From: Candidatus Schekmanbacteria bacterium
GTDB taxonomy: Bacteria > CSSED10-310 > JACPHN01
Direction of reading: 5' to 3'
NCBI GenBank assembly: GCA_016188575.1
Contig: JACPHN010000163.1
Coordinates: 1 to 43,568, forward strand
DNA: 43,568 nt
This document shows, piece after piece, positions 24,792 to 32,370 of this stretch (positions are counted from its first letter, which is position 1; every line of letters starts with the position of its first letter). The position numbers and the translations under genes are program-made. Below the pieces are notes generated by a model. The model was given only the letters and a program-made list of their open reading frames with translations, searched no databases and had not been told where the DNA came from.

Positions 24792-25586
24792 ATGAGCCTG
24801 TGCCGGGTCATGGCGTTTCCCGCCGGGAGCGTTCCGTTTAGCGAGGCGAGTAGGATTGTCACCTTTCTGACGCCCCAGGGAAGGCTGTCGGCGCTCGTGC
24901 GCGGGGTCCGCCGCGCCAGGAGCGCCTTGCGCGGAGTCGACATTCTGGTCGAGGGGGAGCTCGTTGCGTATCAGAAGGACCCCGAAAAACTCGCGGTGGT
25001 GAGGGAGTTCGCGGTGCGGCGATACTTTCCGCGGCTGCGCGAGACGGCGATCGGCCTGGCGGCGGGGAGCTACGCCCTCGAAGTCGGCGTCCGGTTCAGT
25101 ATCGAAAATGACCCGCAGCCGAGGCTGTACGACCATGTCGCCGCCGCGCTCGCGGTCATGGACGAAGCGTTGGGACAGCCGCGGGGCGACCACCGGTGTC
25201 TCGAGATTCTCCGGGTGTTTGAGCTGTTGGCGCTGGCCGCGGCGGGTTTCGCGCCGCAACTGGACGCCTGCAGGTCCTGCGGCCGCGCAGCGATGAAGAG
25301 CGCTCACCTCGACGCTGAAAACGGCTGCGTCACTTGCCCGTCACCGCTGTGCTGCCAGCGGCGCCCTGGCCGAGACCTGGTACTGAGCCACGGGACCCTC
25401 GCGGCGATGCGGGGAACGCTCTCGCTCGGCGGTGCGGCACTCAGGAGCGTGCGGCTCGACACGGCTACGCGGCGGCAATGGGAGCATGCGACGCGCGCTC
25501 TCATCGAGGCCCACCTGCAGGCCGAGCTCCGCTCCCGCGAAGTCCTGCGCAGCATCGCCGCGGGCCTGCTCGGGGAGGAGGCGTGA
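24792..25586 (+). CDS. recO: DNA repair protein RecO
   Basis: A 264-residue recombination mediator of the RecFOR pathway that helps load RecA onto SSB-coated DNA. The N-terminal OB fold reads RIVTFLTPQGRLSALVRGVRRARS. The C-terminal part has the zinc-finger cysteines (CRSC, then CVTCPSPLCCQ). The ATG at 24792 fits the family N-terminus; GTG 24774 would only add six residues. It follows era by 27 nt and ends 13 nt before a convergent gene. Confidence 0.88.
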   Translation: MSLCRVMAFPAGSVPFSEASRIVTFLTPQGRLSALVRGVRRARSALRGVDILVEGELVAYQKDPEKLAVVREFAVRRYFPRLRETAIGLAAGSYALEVGVRFSIENDPQPRLYDHVAAALAVMDEALGQPRGDHRCLEILRVFELLALAAAGFAPQLDACRSCGRAAMKSAHLDAENGCVTCPSPLCCQRRPGRDLVLSHGTLAAMRGTLSLGGAALRSVRLDTATRRQWEHATRALIEAHLQAELRSREVLRSIAAGLLGEEA

Positions 25587-25599
25587 CGCGGCGCCGCCT

Positions 25600-26133
25600 C
25601 TACGTGTCGCTGTCGCCCTCGGTCCACTGCGCGAAATATCGGGACAGGACCAGATAGTCCTCGGGCCGCAGCGCGTCGATGCACACACCGACTTCGACCG
25701 ACCGCGCGCGACCGCAGCGATGCCAGAGCAGGTGAACCGGGGCCTCCACGACGGCAGGCGGCTGCGGAATCCGCAACTGCAACCGCGCCTCCCGGTGGTC
25801 GGGAGCCTTGCCCTCGGTGTGTAGTCGCACGCCGCCGAGCCCAATGTCTTCGGTAACTCCCCGGTAGACCTCGCCCCCCACGTGGACTTGCACAGGGATA
25901 TGGCCGGCGAATCGCCGGAATCTCCGCCGTCCGCCCTCTGCGGTCTCCTCGCCGCTGCCGCCATGCCCAGCCGCTGCTGCGATTGCCTGGGGCGCTCCCA
26001 GCAGGGCTCGGAGCTCGTCGGCCGTGACCAACGGTTCGCGTTTTTCTCCCTGCTCGTCTCGGGCCTTGCGCCCTCGCTCCGCGATGCCTTTGCGTCGCCC
26101 TCCGGCGTCCTTGCTTTCTTTCGAGCTCGCCAT
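25600..26133 (-). CDS. PilZ-domain protein
   Basis: A 177-residue cytoplasmic protein. The first 65 residues are charged and low in complexity. The C-terminal PilZ fold starts at GRRRFRRFAGHIPVQV and carries DIGLGGVRL, where the usual cyclic di-GMP motif is D/N-x-S-x-x-G; the Ser is replaced by Gly. Binding of cyclic di-GMP is therefore plausible but uncertain. AAGGGG lies about 10 nt before the ATG. It ends close to recO in convergent orientation. Confidence 0.7.
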   Translation of the reverse strand: MASSKESKDAGGRRKGIAERGRKARDEQGEKREPLVTADELRALLGAPQAIAAAAGHGGSGEETAEGGRRRFRRFAGHIPVQVHVGGEVYRGVTEDIGLGGVRLHTEGKAPDHREARLQLRIPQPPAVVEAPVHLLWHRCGRARSVEVGVCIDALRPEDYLVLSRYFAQWTEGDSDT

Positions 26134-26570
26134 TGCGCGTTGCCCCTTTCCGATCTCACCGGGGTGGCGTGGGAGGGCAGGAGCAGCAACCTCGGCAGCA
26201 CTCGCTCTCGCTGCGGCTTGCCATAGCAATCGCGCCACCTCTCGGTGGTTTCTATTTCGCCTGTGCGCGCGACGGCCGCTTCTCACCGGCGCAGGCGCAG
26301 GCCACACCTCGCCGCCGCGGATCAAAGCGGCTGCCGCGGGCGCTCTCTGCTGTACATAAGCGCTCCCGGAATGGCGTGGCAAGGAGGCCGATCGAGCCGG
26401 CATCGCAATGTCGGACAACGGGCGTCGGCCGAATGTGGTTTACACTTGCCGGAAGTTGAAAGCGGTGCGACACCCAGGCAAAGCAGCTCCGAACGCCCAG
26501 CTTGTATACGAGGAAACCCGACATCCGGCCGACGCCGGACAACGCACGGCGGCCATGACTGGCAGCCCGG
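26134..26570. other. 437-bp gap without a recognised gene
   Basis: It lies upstream of the PilZ gene and downstream of the nucleotidyltransferase pair, all on the minus strand. Open frames exist on both strands, but their composition is Arg/Ser/Ala-rich without recognisable motifs or ribosome sites. No repeat or RNA was identified. Confidence 0.5.
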
Positions 26571-26894
26571 TTACTGGACGTGATCGGTGGCGGCCTCTCT
26601 GGTCAGCCGAACGTACAGCTCGAGCGCTCTTTCATAGCTCACGAGGCGGCGCAGCAAGGCGTTGTATTGCGAATAGGCCCCGGCACCGAGCGCGGATTCC
26701 AGGCGCGCATAGAGCCGGTGCTCTGGCGAGCCGCGCTCCAGGCTGCTCGTCAGGCAGACGATTTTCGCCCCCAGGCGCCGGAGCCGCGGCGCCCCGATCT
26801 CCACGAGCAGCGCTTCGACAGACTCCACGCCGCGTTCGAGATCGGCCAGGCCCGCCCGCACCAGGTCTGCCCCCGGTAGCTCCGGCTCATCCAT
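26571..26894 (-). CDS. Small helical partner of a nucleotidyltransferase
   Basis: A 107-residue acidic-to-neutral helical protein (MDEPELPGADLVRAGLADLE), rich in Leu, Arg and Glu, with no signal peptide or membrane segment. Its ATG lies inside the last codons of the nucleotidyltransferase gene (8-nt overlap), so the two are translationally coupled. I do not recognise the family. Size, helicity and tight coupling resemble the partner genes of AbiE-like or MNT-HEPN toxin-antitoxin pairs, but the HEPN catalytic motif (R-x4-6-H) is not evident. Confidence 0.65.
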   Translation of the reverse strand: MDEPELPGADLVRAGLADLERGVESVEALLVEIGAPRLRRLGAKIVCLTSSLERGSPEHRLYARLESALGAGAYSQYNALLRRLVSYERALELYVRLTREAATDHVQ

Positions 26895-27462
26895 GTTGCT
26901 GCTCGCTGTCAATGATAGGATCGCCGCGGCTCGGGTCGCGGCCGAACGCCACGGCCGTCTCGACCTTCGCGCGAAAGGTCGGCACATCGATCGCTGGGTA
27001 TCGCGGCATGTCGTCTTCGATCTTCCGGAAGATGGCCAGCAGCCGCTCGGGATCAACCAGGCCGGTCTGAAAGAAGGAGGCGATGTCGATCGCGTCCTGA
27101 GCATGACCGCGCTCGATCTTCGCCAGCGTCTGGGCGTAGAAGTCATAGTGGTAGAACGTCAGCGGCCCTTCGGTAGAGATGAGCTCGCTGCGGTCGGTCC
27201 AGCCCGGGAGCGGCGGAATGAAATCCTGGGGCGAAGCCATCTCGACGTTGATGCAGAGCTTCTCCTTGAGCGCCGGCAGGGCGGCGAAAAGCTCCGGCCG
27301 CTCGGGTTCGAAGCGCAGGTCGACGTCAATAGTCAGGGACCGCCATCCTTTTAGTACCGCCGTCGCCCCCCCGGTGAAATAGACTCGCGCCCGGCCACGG
27401 GCCGCGCGCGCGAGCGCCCGCATCAGCTCGTAGACCTTTTCTGGATTGACAGAAGTGCGCAT
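26887..27462 (-). CDS. Nucleotidyltransferase-fold protein (DUF6036/AbiEii-like)
   Basis: A 191-residue protein. The central motif VYFTGGATAVLKGWRSLTID followed by VDLRF gives GG, about nine residues spacing, then D-x-D, as in minimal nucleotidyltransferases and DUF6036 or AbiEii-type proteins. FYHYDFYAQTLAKIERGHAQD fits the region after the active site in such proteins. It starts at MRTSVNP and is first in a two-gene minus-strand operon with the 107-residue gene. Proteins of this class often act in toxin-antitoxin or phage-defence pairs; that role is inference here. Confidence 0.72.
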   Translation of the reverse strand: MRTSVNPEKVYELMRALARAARGRARVYFTGGATAVLKGWRSLTIDVDLRFEPERPELFAALPALKEKLCINVEMASPQDFIPPLPGWTDRSELISTEGPLTFYHYDFYAQTLAKIERGHAQDAIDIASFFQTGLVDPERLLAIFRKIEDDMPRYPAIDVPTFRAKVETAVAFGRDPSRGDPIIDSEQQHG

Positions 27463-27634
27463 TGAGGGCTCTGCGCTGCTGAACCGGCGGGGACAGGCGG
27501 CACCACCGACCGATCGTGCAGGGTAGATTCTACGCTAGCACGGTAGTGCAACCAGGGCCATCATAAAAGCCACGGCTCAGCGTCCTGTCGCGCATCGTCT
27601 ACCGCTCGGTGACGCCTGGAGCTTCGCGTTCGCG

Positions 27635-28156
27635 GTGGTCGTGCCTCTGGCGGCGACTCTCTTTTATTTGCTCGCGGTTTTCAGCTTCGGCTTGGGCGGC
27701 GATTTGGCCGGACGCGAATCCATGTACCCTGCTCGCATGTTCACGCTGCCGGTGACGGTTCCGGAGCTGGCGGGGTGGCCGATGCTCTTCGCCACAACCG
27801 CCATGGCGATCCTCTGGCTGGCGACGCGGCTGTTCGCGGTGTGGCCGTCCGGAGTCGTCGGGCCGCTGGTCTGGCCGGCCCTGTTTGCAGCGGTGCTTCT
27901 CGCCCGGACGCAGGCGCTGGTGTGGATGCCGTACCCGTCGCCAGGATTGCGGGTGATCGTCACGATTCTGCGGCTCGCTGGAATCGCCGCCTCCGGTCTG
28001 CTAGCACTGTACTACCAGGTTCCGGAGGCCGTGATGCTTGCGATTCTCGTCCCGCACCTTCCCGTCGCGTATCTCGCCGCCTGCTTAGCAGTTGCACGTT
28101 CTCGCCATGGCCGATTGGCGGAGAGCATCTACACGGAGCGGACGAATCGCGGATGA
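27635..28156 (+). pseudogene. N-terminal fragment of an ABC-2-type permease
   Basis: A 173-codon open stretch encoding hydrophobic segments (LAATLFYLLAVFSFGLGG, MLFATTAMAILWLATRLFAV, LVWPALFAAVLLART, LRLAGIAASGLLALYYQV). YPARMFTLPV is a phrase I associate with ABC-2-type permeases. The frame also stays open upstream (GDAWSFAF) without a usable start codon, and GTG 27635 has no ribosome site. The continuation of the same protein appears in other frames after 28156. So it is probably the 5' part of a broken gene; a short membrane protein is the alternative. Confidence 0.6.
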
Positions 28157-28705
28157 CCTGCAGAAGCAGCGAGACCGAATTCCTCAGCCGCCAGCGCCCA
28201 GGTGTGGTTCGAGTGCCGACGGCATGGCCGCTCCCTTCCCGCGCTGGTAGGGATGCTGCTACCGTTTGAGCTGTTTTTGCTCTTCGTCTTCAGCGACATC
28301 CCTGTCATCGTCCGCGAGACGCTCGCCGTCGTGCTGCTTCCCCCCCTTCATGGCGACCTTCGTCGCCGTGACGGTCAGTCGATCGAGTCCAGACGGGAGC
28401 GATGCCTATGAGCTGACTCCCTTCGTCGCCACGCGCCGCTGACCAGCGCGTCACTCGTCGCCACGAAGCTCAAGGCGACCATTTGGAGCACCCTGGCCGC
28501 GTGGCTCCTGGTCCTCGTCTTCCTACCGTTCGCCTTGCGGCTCTCCGGCACCTCGTGGGTAGCGATCGACCTGGTGCATGATGTCGTCGAGATGGCCGGC
28601 GTACTCCGCGCGATCGGAATCGGGCTGTTCGTCCTGTCGGGTCTCATGTCATCTGCGTGGAAGCAGCTCGTGCGAAGTCTCTACATCGGCCTGAGCGGGT
28701 GCGCA
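28157..28705 (+). pseudogene. Frameshifted remainder of the ABC-2-type permease
   Basis: The reading continues in three pieces. From about 28199: VWFECRRHGRSLPALVGMLLPFELFLLFVF. It breaks at a run of seven C near 28340, then MATFVAVTVS and PFVATR in a second frame. It breaks again near 28430, where one base seems missing, then PLTSASLVATKLKATIWST and LAAWLLVLVFLP in a third frame up to about 28705. The pieces keep protein-like order and hydrophobicity, which argues for a single decayed gene rather than chance frames. Sequencing errors cannot be excluded. Confidence 0.6.
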
Positions 28706-28888
28706 GGCCTCCGGCCCGCATCTTCGCGCCGCTACCGCCACGGGCACACCACAGTGTCGCCCAGCCGGACCGCGTGGCCATGCCGCGCCGCGGGCCGCGG
28801 GTTGCGTTCGGGCCCGCGCCCGCATAGGATTGAAGGTGCGATGGGTACTGAAACCCTGGAGGCATGGCGATGCGAGCAAGGTGGCTTA

Positions 28889-29584
28889 ATGGCGTGGCAC
28901 TGCGTTTTTCGAGGGGGGCTTCTGCTCCTGGCGCTGACCGGGTCGCCGGTGTCGGTGCTCGCGGCCACCGCGACTGCCACGGCCACGCCTGATGCGTCGC
29001 CAAGCCCCACCGCGACGCCGACCGCCAGCCCGACGCGCACCGTGACCGCGACGCCCACCACGAGCGCCACTCGCACTCCCTCCGCCACCCGCACCCCCTC
29101 CGCCACCCGCACCCCCACCGCCACCCGGACGCCGACCGCGACCCGCACTCCCACCGCCACCCGCACGCCGACCGTGACCGGCACGCCTACGGTGACGCGC
29201 ACCCCCACGGTGACCCCGACGCCGACGCCCACCCCCGCCGAGAGCTTCGAGTCGGGCGGCCTCGAGGAATCCGAGTATCCCTGGCAAACCTCACCGCTCG
29301 GCGCCTGGTACGGCACCGCTGCCGAGAGCCACCACGGCGCGCTGACGCTGCGTTCGGCCTACCTGCAGCCGGAGGAGACCGCGGCGGTCGCGGTGACGCT
29401 GGACATGCTGGAGAACGAACGGATCCGCTTCTTCGCCAAGACCGACATGCCGCCCGGCGACAGCTTCGCCTTCCTGATCGACGGTATTTCCCGGGGCAGC
29501 ACGGTATTTCCCGGGGCAGCGTGGAGGGCATCGAGGACTGGGACGAGAAGGTGGTCACGGTGGCCCGAGGCCGGCGGACGCTGA
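28889..29584 (+). CDS. 5' part of a secreted GH99-like protein, split by a tandem duplication
   Basis: It encodes a signal peptide (RGGLLLLALTGSPVSVLAA), a Thr-Pro-Arg-rich linker (about 25-125) and a beta-sandwich-like domain starting ESFESGG, related to the domain encoded at the left edge of the window. After DGISRGS the frame runs into the second copy of a 20-bp duplication and ends after TVFPGAAWRASRTGTRR. Removing one copy joins it to the downstream frame. ATG 28889 has AAGG 7 nt upstream. ATG 28870, with GGAGG 7 nt upstream, would give MRARWLNGVALRFSRG and would be in frame with the signal peptide only if the G6 run at 28912-28917 lost one G. Confidence 0.7.
   Translation: MAWHCVFRGGLLLLALTGSPVSVLAATATATATPDASPSPTATPTASPTRTVTATPTTSATRTPSATRTPSATRTPTATRTPTATRTPTATRTPTVTGTPTVTRTPTVTPTPTPTPAESFESGGLEESEYPWQTSPLGAWYGTAAESHHGALTLRSAYLQPEETAAVAVTLDMLENERIRFFAKTDMPPGDSFAFLIDGISRGSTVFPGAAWRASRTGTRRWSRWPEAGGR
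28965..29245 (+). repeat. Degenerate repeat coding for a Thr-Pro-Arg linker
   Basis: Many imperfect 12-bp units of the type CGCACCCCCACCGCC or CGGACGCCGACCGCG, translated as repeats of TATRTP. It is a flexible, probably surface-exposed spacer between signal peptide and the first folded domain. Such tracts can change length by slippage in multiples that keep frame. Confidence 0.8.
29481..29520 (+). repeat. Perfect 20-bp tandem duplication causing a frameshift
   Basis: ACGGTATTTCCCGGGGCAGC occurs twice head to tail (29481-29500 and 29501-29520). Twenty is not a multiple of three, so the second copy shifts the frame. With one copy the reading is DGISRGSVEGIEDWDEKVV, continuous with the downstream frame. 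Confidence 0.95.
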
Positions 29585-32370
29585 CGTTCACCTATACCCG
29601 TGGGGCCACGGAATCCGCGGCGGAGGGAATCGCCTTCGTGGACGAGATCCGCTTCCCGAGGCACGAGATCCCCGCGACCGCGACGCCGACGCCGACCGCG
29701 CCGCCGGCGCCGGCGCCGCCGCGGCCGGAGCTGCGCGTCGCGTTCGCGCATCAGGGGGCCGTCGGCGCGGCCTGGACCCCGAGCGCCGACCGCCGGGTCA
29801 GTCGCTACGTGCTGGTGCGGACGATCGGCACCCCGGCGCCCGCGCTCGGGAGCGGCTGGCTGGTGGCGGCGATCGCGGCCGTGGGGGCGGCGGTCGCCGC
29901 GGGGCGCCGAGGCGGGAAGTCAGGGCCGCGGCGCGCCGTTTCGGAGGGGGCGCGATTCATCGCGCCCGGTCAGCGCGGGGCGTCATTCTCGGCCCAATCA
30001 TCGTGTGGACGGCAATTGTGGCGCGCCGAATCGCGCCCCTGCCGGGTGTTGTTATTGTCGGCGCTGGCGGCGTCGGCCGCCCTGGCCGCGCGCGCAGGTG
30101 CCCCGGCGGCGCGCGTCGACGCCTTCGCCGTGGACGCCACCGTGTTCACCAGCGCCAACCGCCTCACCACCACTTTCGTCGACAGCGCCATCGAATCCTT
30201 GGAGCTCGACCCGCTCGACCCCGTGGTCACCTACGTCCTGTCCGCCTGCTACGCGGACGGCACCTGTACCCGCGGCGAGCCGGTTTCCGCCCGCGTCGAC
30301 GGTCCGATTCCCGGCGGCGCGCAGGGCGAGCTGATCTCGGATTTCAGCGACCCCGCGCTCTGGCAGCCCGAGGACACCGGCTCGGCGCTGGTAACCCTGA
30401 CCGCCAACCTCGGCGAGCAGGGCCAGGCGGACGGCCTGCAGGTGGCCATCGACTTCGCGGACGATGAGCTCGCGCCCGCGATTCGCCTGGCACCGGACCC
30501 GCCTCTGGACCTTTCCGCCGGCAACGCGGTGCTGCTGGACCTCGAAAGCCTCGACGCCCAGGAGCCCATGCCGGAGTCGGCGCTGGTGTCGGTGGAGATG
30601 GTCGACCGCGACCCGGCGGCGGTTGCGGGCGGCGAGCCCAATCCCCAGCGCGTGGCACTGTCGGCTACAGTGCCCGGCTGGCTGCGCGGCCGCAAGCTGT
30701 TGGTGTTGCCGAAGCGCGAATTCCTCTTGCGGCGCGAGGGTGAGCCGGGCGTGCCGGCGGAAGAGAGCCGCCGTCACGTCGCCGCCGACCCGGCGTGGCA
30801 GTCGATCGACCGGGTGGTGGCGCGCTTTGTGCCACTCGACGGCGGCACCAGAACGACGCGGCTGGTGCTGCGTTCGCTGGCGACCGAGCACGACCCGCGG
30901 GTCGAGACCAACCCGCGGCGGCTCATGCTCCACTACCACGGCTGGTATTACCCGCACACCTGGGGAGCGGACAACCTCGAGGTCGACCCGCCGGTCATCC
31001 GCGATTACCCGCGCAACCTCGGCGCGGCCTTCTACCCGTGGGTGTTGACCGACCCGAACGTGGGCCACTACGTCAGCTCGATGCGCAGTGCCGAATTCGG
31101 GGTGAGCGCGGAGCAGCGCACCGCGTTGTTGCAACGGCACGCCGACTGGATCGCGCAGTCGGGCGCCGGGACGGTGATTTACTCCTGGGTGGGCAAGGGG
31201 CCGGACCCGGCCGATCCCGTCACCGGCGGCGATATCTCCGGCGCGATCGGCGACTTCGGCGCCTGCCGCCCGGTGCAGCAGGCGGAGACGGACCCGATCC
31301 AGGGGTCGGGGCCGTCGCCCGGCTTCGACACCGACATCGAGACGCTGATCGCGCTGCTCGCGGAAAAAGGGATTGCCACCGCGTTTCTCGTGGACGCGAC
31401 CGTGGACCCGCCCTACAAGTCGCCGTGCCACGTGGTCCGGGAGCAGAAGGGAGTGCTCCATACCTACGGGCACCAGGATGGGCTCTTCTACGATATCAGC
31501 CGCGCGGGCATGCCGCTGTTCGTGACCTTCGCGACCCAGCGGTTCGGGCTGGAGCCGGTCGTGCCCCAGATTCCGGCGTGCCCGACCGGCGCCGGCGGCA
31601 CCTGCGACTGTACGCTGGCCGCCGACGACCCGGCGAACCCAGCGTGGTGCCCACACCTGGCGACCTTGCGGGGGCGGTTCCGGGCGAATGTGACAGCGCA
31701 GGCGGTGCCGCCGGAGTACCTCCGCGACGGGGGATTCGCGGGATTGAATCACTACGCGCCGTTGCATGTAGGCCCCAACCAAATCCGGCGCGACGAACGT
31801 CCGTTTGATCGTGCTGATCTCGCTTTTCGTGACTTCCGCGACGTTTACGCGCCGTCGCCGCTGCTGTGGATCCCTACCTACGCCGCGGGCTTCGACAAGA
31901 CCCGGGCGGCAAGCCACGACCGTACGAGAATCGAGCGCATCGGGCGCCACTACGACGCCTCGGCCGCGCCGCCATGGGACGACCCTTCCTGGGGCGCGGA
32001 GGCTCCCGACGATGTCCGCTACGTGAGCCCCTGCGGTGACGAATTCGCCTTCTTCGATGATTTCTTCGCGCTGACCCTGAAGTATGACCCCGACTACGTG
32101 GGGATCACCGAATTCAACGAATGGTACGAAGGCACCAACATCGAGCCGGCTACCCTGCCACCGTTTGCCGCGCCCGCGCCGTATCCCGCGGGCGGCTGCA
32201 CCTACGAGGACGCCGAGGCGATCACGCCCGCGGCCGACATCTACGACTTCTTCTGGCGCGGCGTCACCGACCCCGATCCGGGGGATGCGCCAACGCCTGA
32301 GGTCGCCGAGATGTACCTGGACCACGTGCGCGAGGCGCATCTGCCGGAGGTGAAGGCCCATGGCTGGTAG
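29521..32370 (+). CDS. 3' part of the secreted protein: fibronectin-like and GH99-like domains
   Basis: The frame encodes the end of the ESFESGG domain (DEKVVTVARGRRTLTFTY), a second Thr-Pro linker, an FnIII-like domain interrupted by about 85 odd residues, a jelly-roll-like domain (ELISDFSDPALWQ to LVLRSLA), and a catalytic-like C-terminal domain. That domain has YHGWYYPHTWG near its start, VIYSWVGKG, LLWIPTYAAGFDKTR, and GITEFNEWYEGTNIEPA, matching the ITSFNEWxEGTxIEPA signature of GH99/GH71-like endo-mannosidase-related proteins. GTG 29521 is only the first in-frame start after the duplication, without a ribosome site. The next gene overlaps by 11 nt. An extracellular glycan hydrolase is likely if the frame is restored. 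Confidence 0.75.
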   Translation: MEGIEDWDEKVVTVARGRRTLTFTYTRGATESAAEGIAFVDEIRFPRHEIPATATPTPTAPPAPAPPRPELRVAFAHQGAVGAAWTPSADRRVSRYVLVRTIGTPAPALGSGWLVAAIAAVGAAVAAGRRGGKSGPRRAVSEGARFIAPGQRGASFSAQSSCGRQLWRAESRPCRVLLLSALAASAALAARAGAPAARVDAFAVDATVFTSANRLTTTFVDSAIESLELDPLDPVVTYVLSACYADGTCTRGEPVSARVDGPIPGGAQGELISDFSDPALWQPEDTGSALVTLTANLGEQGQADGLQVAIDFADDELAPAIRLAPDPPLDLSAGNAVLLDLESLDAQEPMPESALVSVEMVDRDPAAVAGGEPNPQRVALSATVPGWLRGRKLLVLPKREFLLRREGEPGVPAEESRRHVAADPAWQSIDRVVARFVPLDGGTRTTRLVLRSLATEHDPRVETNPRRLMLHYHGWYYPHTWGADNLEVDPPVIRDYPRNLGAAFYPWVLTDPNVGHYVSSMRSAEFGVSAEQRTALLQRHADWIAQSGAGTVIYSWVGKGPDPADPVTGGDISGAIGDFGACRPVQQAETDPIQGSGPSPGFDTDIETLIALLAEKGIATAFLVDATVDPPYKSPCHVVREQKGVLHTYGHQDGLFYDISRAGMPLFVTFATQRFGLEPVVPQIPACPTGAGGTCDCTLAADDPANPAWCPHLATLRGRFRANVTAQAVPPEYLRDGGFAGLNHYAPLHVGPNQIRRDERPFDRADLAFRDFRDVYAPSPLLWIPTYAAGFDKTRAASHDRTRIERIGRHYDASAAPPWDDPSWGAEAPDDVRYVSPCGDEFAFFDDFFALTLKYDPDYVGITEFNEWYEGTNIEPATLPPFAAPAPYPAGGCTYEDAEAITPAADIYDFFWRGVTDPDPGDAPTPEVAEMYLDHVREAHLPEVKAHGW
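29947..30039. mobile_element. MITE-like inverted repeat inside the coding sequence
   Basis: GGGGCGCGATTC at 29947-29958 and GAATCGCGCCCC at 30028-30039 are exact 12-bp inverted repeats 69 bp apart; the match extends further with two mismatches. The left arm also folds with the nearby TCGCGCCC. They fall in the stretch of about 260 bp that interrupts the FnIII-like domain and reads through in frame as low-complexity residues with two hydrophobic runs. Confidence 0.5.

Noticed and set aside
26408-27070. A 220-codon plus-strand frame across the nucleotidyltransferase pair
   Set aside because: It is antisense to two coupled genes and has Arg/Pro/Ala-rich shadow composition.
28965-29245. Repeat array as a CRISPR
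   Set aside because: Units are about 12 bp, degenerate, without spacers, and encode a Thr-Pro linker within an open frame.
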